A stretch of 64,000 nucleotides of DNA from Salinicola halophilus. GTDB taxonomy: Bacteria > Pseudomonadota > Gammaproteobacteria > Pseudomonadales > Halomonadaceae. The notes under the pieces were generated by a model that was not told the origin of the DNA, did no database searches, and saw only the letters and a list, made by a program, of their open reading frames with translations. The stretch lies in NCBI RefSeq assembly GCF_003206155.1, contig NZ_PZJV01000001.1:1507298-1571297 (forward strand). Direction: 5' to 3'. The translations under genes and the position numbers were made by a program. Shown piece after piece: positions 58,366 through 64,000 of the stretch (the stretch's first letter is position 1; every line of letters begins with the position of its first letter).

Positions 58366-59943
58366 ATGCTACCGACTCGACTCGCCGTCGCCATTGGTCT
58401 TGCCGGCTCGCTCGCCGCCTCGCCGCTGATGGCCGCCACGCTGCACGTGGGCATCTCGGGCGACCCCGCGTCGCTGAGCCCGGCCAAGATCACCGGCGGC
58501 GTCTGGGAAGAGGACGTTCTGCGCGACATCTTCGAAGGGCCGATCGCCATCGACGCCGAGGGCCGGATCATTCCCGGCGCGGCGGCAAGCTGGGAGATCG
58601 CCGACGACGGCAAGACCTACACCTTTCATCTGCGCGACGGGCTCGAATGGTCCGACGGCGAGCCGCTCACCGCGGACGATTTCGTCTTCGCCTACCGGCA
58701 TCAGGTCGATCCGGCCACCGCGTCCAACTACGCCCACAGGCTCTATCCGATCGTCAACGCCGAGGCGATCAACGCCGGTGACGAGCCACTCGAATCGCTC
58801 GGGGTGGAATCCCTCGATGACGGCCAGACACTTCGTATCACGTTGAAAGAGCCCACCGTCTACTTCCTCAAGACGCTGGTACTGCCGTTCGCCTACCCGA
58901 TCCCCCAGCATGTGATCGAGGAGGTCGGAGACCAATGGAGCGATCCCGCCAACATTGCCGTCAACGGTGCCTTCAAGCCGACGAAGTGGGTCTCCAATAC
59001 CGAGCTCTCCACGGTCAAGAACGACCGCTTTCACGATGCCGACGCGGTGACGCTGGAGGGCGTCGACTACACGCCGCTGGAAGACAAGAACGCCGGCATC
59101 CAGCGTTTTCGCGCCGGCGAACTGGACATCCTCCGCGACTACCCCGCGGCACAGTACCCCCGCCTCTCCGAAAACATGGCCGAGGCGACCCATCTCTTTT
59201 CGTCTCTCGGTACCTATTACTACGTCTTCAATCTGAAAGACGACTCTCCCGTCGCGGATGCCCGCGTCCGCGAAGCCCTGAGCCTGGCGATTCGCCGCGA
59301 CGTGATCGCCGAGCAGCTGCTCAAGGGTGGCGTCGAGCCCGCCACCACGCTGGTCCCGCCGGGTACCAGCGGCTATGAAGCCCAGACGCAACCTGGGCTC
59401 GACGACGACATCGACAGCCGACTCGACAGAGCCAAATCGTTGATGGAAGAGGCCGGCTACGGCCCCGACAAGCCGCTCGAACTGACGCTACGGTTCAACA
59501 GCGGTGACGAGCATCGCCAGATTGCCGTGGCGGTCGCGGCGATGTGGAAACCGCTGGGCGTGGACGTCGAGCTGCGCAACACCGAAGCCAACGTGCACTA
59601 CGCCGATCTGATGGAGGGGGACTTCGAAGTCGCGCGCGCCGCCTGGATCTCGAGCTACGACGATGCCCAGAACTTCCTTCAACTGCTCTCGGCGGAGACC
59701 AACAACTACGGGGCGTACCAGAACGACGCTTACAACGATCTGCTGACACGCGCCGACGGCGAGCAGGATGCCGCCCAGCGCGCCGAGCTCATGCAGCAGG
59801 CGGAAGCGTTGGCGCTCGCGGACTACCCGCTGACGCCGATCTACACCTACAGCTCACGCAATCTGGTCGACCCAAGCATCGAGGGCTGGGCCGACAACGC
59901 GCTGGACATGCACGCCTCGCGCTGGGTGCATCTCGGCGAGTGA
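58366..59943 (+). CDS. Peptide ABC transporter substrate-binding protein, OppA/MppA type (copy 1)
   Basis: A 525-residue periplasmic binding protein of the SBP_bac_5 family. The signal peptide is MLPTRLAVAIGLAGSLAASP with cleavage near LMAA-TLHVG. Family segments are GGVWEEDVLRDIFEG, ADDFVFAYRHQVDPATASNY, NIAVNGAFKPTKW and ARVREALSLAIRRDVI. These proteins deliver oligopeptides to Opp/Dpp-type permeases; MppA binds murein tripeptide. It is the first of three related genes, with a YkfC-like peptidase between the second and third. The ATG at 58366 has AAGGGGA upstream. Confidence 0.9.
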   Translation: MLPTRLAVAIGLAGSLAASPLMAATLHVGISGDPASLSPAKITGGVWEEDVLRDIFEGPIAIDAEGRIIPGAAASWEIADDGKTYTFHLRDGLEWSDGEPLTADDFVFAYRHQVDPATASNYAHRLYPIVNAEAINAGDEPLESLGVESLDDGQTLRITLKEPTVYFLKTLVLPFAYPIPQHVIEEVGDQWSDPANIAVNGAFKPTKWVSNTELSTVKNDRFHDADAVTLEGVDYTPLEDKNAGIQRFRAGELDILRDYPAAQYPRLSENMAEATHLFSSLGTYYYVFNLKDDSPVADARVREALSLAIRRDVIAEQLLKGGVEPATTLVPPGTSGYEAQTQPGLDDDIDSRLDRAKSLMEEAGYGPDKPLELTLRFNSGDEHRQIAVAVAAMWKPLGVDVELRNTEANVHYADLMEGDFEVARAAWISSYDDAQNFLQLLSAETNNYGAYQNDAYNDLLTRADGEQDAAQRAELMQQAEALALADYPLTPIYTYSSRNLVDPSIEGWADNALDMHASRWVHLGE

Positions 59944-60333
59944 CCCGATGGAATACGCTCGATAGTATTAGACTTTAGTCGCAACTCGCCGCGTTCGTTT
60001 GCTCCTGAACGGCGCGGCACTGACTTGGCGCAATCCGCATCCTCTTCTCTCTGCGGCACCGCTCCCGGGTGACCAGGAGTTCCGGCCGGCCTTGCCGAAT
60101 GGTCGACGAGTCGCGCGGAACCCGGGGTCATGCAAAAAATGAAACGGCTCATCGAGCATTTGTATTAGACGCTTTCACGCCTTCGCGAGAAGGTACGGCG
60201 TCATACCCGCGATCGAATCACGCGCTGCCAAAGGCGGACCCGCCGCGATCGCGAAGCGTCGCGACGTAGCATCGTCGAGACACCGAAGCGTTCGAACATA
60301 GCAGCGCTACAACAACAAATCGGAGTTCCCTCC
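59944..60333. other. 390-bp intergenic region between oppA-type genes
   Basis: No gene or clear terminator is seen. There are short AT-rich islands (around 59962-59980 and 60128-60168) which are likely promoter positions for the second binding protein gene, and a long leader up to the ribosome site CGGAG before 60334. Long oppA leaders are often targets of small RNAs such as GcvB in enterobacteria; here this is only a possibility. Confidence 0.4.
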
Positions 60334-61929
60334 ATGTCATCGTCTTCCTTCTCCCGTCGTCTTTTCCCGCTGAGCGCGCTGGCCATCGCCATCGGTGCCG
60401 CCAGTGCACCGGCCAGCGCCGAAACCCTCAACATCGGCGTTCAGGGCGAACTCGCCTCCTTCGATACCTCTCAGGTTTCCGGCGGCGTGTGGGAATCCCA
60501 AGTGCTGATGGATGTCTATGAAGGTCTGGTAAAACAGTCCCCCGACGGCGAACTGCTGCCCGGGATGGCGACCGACTGGGAAATCTCCGACGACGGCACG
60601 ACCTACACCTTCCAGATGCGCGAGGGCGCCGAGTGGTCGGATGGTGAACCCGTCACCGCCGAGGATTTCGTGTTCGGCTGGCAGCACCTGCTGAAGCCGG
60701 AGAACGCGTCGAAGTACGCCTACATGCTCTACCCGGTGAAGAATGCCGAGGCGGTCAATACCGGTGAGAAGCCGCTCGACGCCCTCGGCGTGGCATCCAG
60801 CGACGACGGCAAGACCTTCACGGTCACCCTCGACCACCCGACGCCCTACTTTCTCCAGCTCCTGACCCACTACACCGCTTACCCGGTGCCCAAGCATCTG
60901 GTCGACGAGTACGGCCGAGACTGGGTCAAGCTCGACAACATCGCCACCAACGGCGCCTTCAAGCCGGTCGAGTGGGTGTCGCAGTCGCGCATCTCGGCCG
61001 AGAAGAGCTCGACCTACTACGATGTCGACGACGTCTCGCTGGACGGCGTCAACTACTACACCGTCGAGGATCGCAACGCCGGCATCTCGCGCTTTCGCGC
61101 CGGTGAGCTCGACGTGCTGACGGACTACCCCTCCAGCCGCTATCAGTGGCTGACCGAGAACCTGCCCGACGCCACGCACATGAGCCCGATGCTGGGTTCC
61201 TACTACTACGTCTTCAACCATCGCGACGGCCATCCGACCACCGACGCCCGCGTGCGCGAAGCGCTCAATCTCGTCATCCGTCGCAACGTGCTCTCCCAGC
61301 AGATCATGGCGGGCAGCTTCAAGGCCTCCACCGGGATGGTGCCGCCGGGCACGAGCCACTACGACGCCCAGCAGATGGATCTCGGCGACGACATGGATGC
61401 CCGCATGGAGAAAGCCAAGGCGCTACTCGAGGAAGCCGGCTACAGCCCCGACAACCCGCTGAATCTGCGCCTGCGCTACAACACGAGTGACGAGCACAAG
61501 AAGATCGCCATCGCTGTGGCCGCCATGTGGAAGCCGCTGGGCGTCAACGTGCAGATGATCAATTCGGAAGCCACCGTCCACTACCAGACCATCGCCGAGG
61601 GTGACTTCGACGTCGCCCGCGCCGGCTGGATCGCCGACTACAACGATGCCGAGAACTTCCTGACGCTGCTGCATACCGGCGTCGGCAACAACTACGGCGC
61701 CTACTCCAACGAGGAATACGATGCGCTGATGGATCAGGCCGCCCAGACGCTGGACCTCGACGAGCGCCAGACGCTGCTCGAGCAGGCCGAGAACCTCGCT
61801 CTCGACGACAACGCCTTCGCCCCGATGCTGACCTACGTCACCCGCAACCTGGTGAATCCTGAGCTCACCGGCTGGGAAGACAACGTCGAGGACGATCACC
61901 CCTCGCGCTGGGTCGAATTCCAGGACTGA
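60334..61929 (+). CDS. Peptide ABC transporter substrate-binding protein, OppA/MppA type (copy 2)
   Basis: A 531-residue periplasmic binding protein closely related to the preceding one. The signal peptide covers about residues 1-29 (LFPLSALAIAIGAASAPASA, cleavage before ETLNIG). Matching family segments are SGGVWESQVLMDVYEGLV, AEDFVFGWQHLLKPENASKY, NIATNGAFKPVEW and ARVREALNLVIRRNVL. GGAG lies 8 bases before the ATG. It has its own 390-bp upstream region and is followed after 29 bp by the NlpC/P60 gene, so the binding protein and peptidase are probably cotranscribed. Confidence 0.91.
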   Translation: MSSSSFSRRLFPLSALAIAIGAASAPASAETLNIGVQGELASFDTSQVSGGVWESQVLMDVYEGLVKQSPDGELLPGMATDWEISDDGTTYTFQMREGAEWSDGEPVTAEDFVFGWQHLLKPENASKYAYMLYPVKNAEAVNTGEKPLDALGVASSDDGKTFTVTLDHPTPYFLQLLTHYTAYPVPKHLVDEYGRDWVKLDNIATNGAFKPVEWVSQSRISAEKSSTYYDVDDVSLDGVNYYTVEDRNAGISRFRAGELDVLTDYPSSRYQWLTENLPDATHMSPMLGSYYYVFNHRDGHPTTDARVREALNLVIRRNVLSQQIMAGSFKASTGMVPPGTSHYDAQQMDLGDDMDARMEKAKALLEEAGYSPDNPLNLRLRYNTSDEHKKIAIAVAAMWKPLGVNVQMINSEATVHYQTIAEGDFDVARAGWIADYNDAENFLTLLHTGVGNNYGAYSNEEYDALMDQAAQTLDLDERQTLLEQAENLALDDNAFAPMLTYVTRNLVNPELTGWEDNVEDDHPSRWVEFQD

Positions 61930-61958
61930 GGCGTGGTTGAGCGTCGCGGGGGCTCACT

Positions 61959-62894
61959 GTGAATTGCATCGGCGTGGCGGTCGCCGGTCTCTGGACCGGC
62001 ATCGACACCCCGCGAGCCGTCGACGCGCCGGCGCTCACCGCGCCGGTCGAGATGGAGCACTGGCTCGCCGGACTCGACGATGCCACCCGACTGGCGCTCT
62101 GCAGCGAGAAGCGCCTGGCGACTCAGGTGCTGCTGGACACGCCGGTGACCGTGATCGAGAGCGCCGTGGACGCGAACGGCACGCCCTGGCGTCGTGTGAT
62201 CGTGCCAAGCCAATCCTCGTCGCTGGATTCGCGCGGCTATCCCGGCTGGCTGCCGAGCGCGCAGCTCGCCGAGGCACCAGGTTGTTCACGGCAGGCCGCC
62301 GAGAGCGTCTTCGTCACGGACCCGACAGTCTGGCTTCAGCGGATGAGCGGCACGCCGGTGAAGCTGAGCTTCGCCACGCGACTCGCGCTGGCCGGTCCCG
62401 TGAACGATGGCGATGCCCGCGTCGATGTCGCCACGGCGTTAGGGCCTGGCTGGCTACCGCGGGAGAGCGTGCGGCTGGCGGGGACAGTCGGTCCCGGCGA
62501 GACGCCGGCGGAAGCGGCGAGCACGCTGGAGAGGCTGGGAAGACGCTTCGACGGCCTGCGCTATCTATGGGCAGGCAACAGCGGTTTCGGCTTTGACTGC
62601 TCCGGGTTCGTCCACAGCCTCTTCGCCGCGATCGGCGTGACGTTACCGCGGGATGCGAGTGATCAGGTCGAGACGGGCGAGGCCGTGGATCTCTCGGCGC
62701 GCCGAAGCGGCGATCTGCTCTACTTCGAGAAGCCAGACGACAGCGGGCAGGTTCGAGTCGATCACGTCGCGCTCTATCTGGGGGACGATCGGATCCTGCA
62801 CGCCCCGACCAACAATGCGCGGATCGAGTGTCGCCGACTCAGCGGCAGCCGTTACCAGCGCGAACTCTGCGCCGTGAGGCGACATATCGGCTGA
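61959..62894 (+). CDS. NlpC/P60 endopeptidase, YkfC-like (cell-wall peptide recycling)
   Basis: A 311-residue cysteine peptidase. The C-terminal NlpC/P60 domain has the catalytic C214 (FDCSGFVHS), H269 (VDHVALYLGD) and H281 (LHAPTNN); before it lie two SH3b-like regions (about 55-105 and 120-175). There is no signal peptide; the N-terminus VAVAGLWTGIDTPRAVDAPA resembles that of YkfC, a cytoplasmic enzyme cleaving gamma-D-glutamyl-diamino-acid bonds after the L-Ala is present. Placement between OppA-type binding proteins supports a role in degrading imported muropeptides (inference). It starts with GTG, with a GGGGG stretch 8 bases upstream. Confidence 0.85.
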   Translation: MNCIGVAVAGLWTGIDTPRAVDAPALTAPVEMEHWLAGLDDATRLALCSEKRLATQVLLDTPVTVIESAVDANGTPWRRVIVPSQSSSLDSRGYPGWLPSAQLAEAPGCSRQAAESVFVTDPTVWLQRMSGTPVKLSFATRLALAGPVNDGDARVDVATALGPGWLPRESVRLAGTVGPGETPAEAASTLERLGRRFDGLRYLWAGNSGFGFDCSGFVHSLFAAIGVTLPRDASDQVETGEAVDLSARRSGDLLYFEKPDDSGQVRVDHVALYLGDDRILHAPTNNARIECRRLSGSRYQRELCAVRRHIG

Positions 62895-62910
62895 CGCCAG
62901 GAGCGCCACC

Positions 62911-62933
62911 TTCCTCGGTCGTCACGCGAGGAA
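62911..62933 (+). terminator. Possible hairpin after the NlpC/P60 gene
   Basis: TTCCTCG / CGAGGAA, 7-bp arms with a 9-base loop, 17 bases after the stop. No T-run follows; it could attenuate rather than end transcription before the third binding-protein gene. Confidence 0.35.
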
Positions 62934-63047
62934 CGAAGCGAAGCCGCCCGGCCACACGGGTTTGGGCGGGTTTGGATAACATGGGATCGAGACGGGGCTG
63001 CCATCGACAACGGCCCTGCCAATAACAACTCCAGGGATGACTCGATC

Positions 63048-64000
63048 ATGCTCGAATCACGAATTTCTCGTCGTAGACGCCCGTCGGCGTCGCGCCGGCT
63101 ACCGGGGCTCGTCGTCACCGGCGCGCTCGCCGCGCTCGGTCTCGCGGGTCCGAGCCTCGCCGCCACGCTGAGTATCGGTACCCAGGGCGAACCCGCGTCG
63201 CTCGACACCGCCCGCATCGGTGGTACGACCTGGGAGAACGACGTCCTCGGCGATCTTTTCGAAGGGCTGGTCACCCTCGACCCGGCCGGCGAGTACGTCC
63301 CCGGGGCGGCACGCGACTGGTCGGTGAGCGAGGACGGTACTCGCTACACGTTTCATTTACGTGACGATGCCGACTGGTCCGACGGTGAACCGGTGGTCGC
63401 CGACGATTTCGTGCTCGCGTTCCAGCGCCTGTTCGATCCGGCCAACGGCGCCGTCTACGCCAACCTCTTCTACGCCATCCGCGGCGCCGAAGCCCACACC
63501 AGGGGCGAAGACGACGCCCCGGCCCTCGGCCTCGAAGCCGTCGACGACAGGACGCTCGTCATCACCCTCGATCAGGCGACGCCCTACTTCCCGACGCTAC
63601 TCGCCCACATCGCCGCCTCCCCGGTGCCCTCGCATGTGATCGATCAGTACGGCGACGACTGGACCCAGATGGCGCACATCGTCACCAACGGCGCCTTCAC
63701 CCCGACGAGCTGGGTCTCCCATGACCATATCGCGGCGGTGAAGAACCCCGAATTCCATGCCGCCGACGAGGTCGCACTCGACGGTGTCGACTATTACCCG
63801 GTCGAGGATCGCAGCAGCGGTCTGCAGCGCTTTCGCGCCGGCGGGCTGGACATCGTCCGCGACTTCTCGCCGGATCGTTATCAGTGGCTACAGGAGAACC
63901 TGCCCGACGCCGCCCACCTCGCGCCGCAGCTGGCCAACTACTACTTCGCGCTCAACCAGCGCGACGGCCACCCCACGGCCGACGTTCGCGTGCGCGAAGC
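63048..64000 (+). CDS. Peptide ABC transporter substrate-binding protein, OppA type (copy 3, 3'-truncated by window edge)
   Basis: The frame from ATG 63048 stays open to the end of the window (317 codons) and encodes a third SBP_bac_5 protein. After a basic start (MLESRISRRRRP) comes a hydrophobic signal segment (LVVTGALAALGLAGPSLAA) with cleavage before TLSIG. Family segments include GGTTWENDVLGDLFEGLV, ADDFVLAFQRLFDPANGAVY and IVTNGAFTPTSW, parallel to the other two copies. AGGGA about 10 bases upstream is the ribosome site. Permease and ATPase genes (oppBCDF) are expected just beyond the window. Confidence 0.9.
   Translation, partial: MLESRISRRRRPSASRRLPGLVVTGALAALGLAGPSLAATLSIGTQGEPASLDTARIGGTTWENDVLGDLFEGLVTLDPAGEYVPGAARDWSVSEDGTRYTFHLRDDADWSDGEPVVADDFVLAFQRLFDPANGAVYANLFYAIRGAEAHTRGEDDAPALGLEAVDDRTLVITLDQATPYFPTLLAHIAASPVPSHVIDQYGDDWTQMAHIVTNGAFTPTSWVSHDHIAAVKNPEFHAADEVALDGVDYYPVEDRSSGLQRFRAGGLDIVRDFSPDRYQWLQENLPDAAHLAPQLANYYFALNQRDGHPTADVRVRE

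Overview
The window looks like chromosomal core DNA of a moderately halophilic gammaproteobacterium, most likely a member of the Halomonadaceae (Halomonas, Salinicola or Chromohalobacter type). This is inferred from the high GC content, the many acidic proteins (for example the long Glu/Asp-rich N-domain of FtsY), and a gene order shared with Pseudomonas and Halomonas: glnD-yffB-dapD-dapE, coaBC-dut-algC-argB-slmA, rpoH-ftsX-ftsE-ftsY, prfB-lysS and rpmB-rpmG-mutM. No rRNA, tRNA, insertion sequence, prophage or CRISPR array was seen. The left edge cuts glnD and the right edge cuts a peptide-binding protein gene.

Layout. 0-6.4 kb: nitrogen sensing (GlnD), an ArsC/Spx-like protein, lysine/diaminopimelate synthesis (DapD, DapE) and a CDF metal transporter. 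6.4-10 kb: a membrane-anchored cold-shock protein, an array of four 18-bp repeats in front of slyX, then thioredoxin reductase, 2-Cys peroxiredoxin and a small Cys-rich protein. 10-16.5 kb: aconitase A, malic enzyme and a TsuA/YeeE-type thiosulfate transporter. 16.5-22.5 kb: trpS, an NhaC-family antiporter, a DAO-type flavin oxidase overlapping its IclR regulator, and alanine dehydrogenase. 22.7-27.1 kb: thioesterase, DUF2007 protein, RlmI, MutM, ribosomal proteins L33 and L28, RadC.

27.3-36.1 kb is a catabolic island, all on the plus strand: GntR regulator, enolase-superfamily mannonate dehydratase (ManD), zinc dehydrogenase, a complete TRAP transporter (P, Q, M), a fructuronate reductase-type enzyme and UxuA. 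The genes fit import of a hexonate such as L-gulonate, oxidation to fructuronate, reduction to D-mannonate and dehydration to 2-keto-3-deoxygluconate. The two dehydratases belong to unrelated families.

36-40 kb: a secreted hypothetical protein and a LysR/MFS/EthD-like group. 40-45.7 kb: CoaBC, Dut, YaeQ, AlgC, ArgB, SlmA. 45.8-51.5 kb: RpoH, FtsX-FtsE-FtsY with overlapping genes, RsmD (possibly leaderless) and ZapB. 51.5-55.4 kb: RimI, a probable cryptic HolD (DNA polymerase III psi subunit), BolA, an MFS exporter and an acidic hypothetical protein, followed by a long inverted-repeat element. 55.4-58.1 kb: LysS and release factor 2 with its programmed frameshift. 58.4-64 kb: three tandem OppA-type peptide-binding proteins with a YkfC-like NlpC/P60 endopeptidase between the second and third, which suggests uptake and cytoplasmic trimming of cell-wall peptides.

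The observations most worth checking are the cryptic psi subunit, the ManD/UxuA pair in one operon, the triple OppA plus YkfC module, the 18-bp repeat array before slyX, and a perfect 16-bp palindrome upstream of the NhaC gene. All functions are read from sequence motifs and recalled family knowledge; no search was run.
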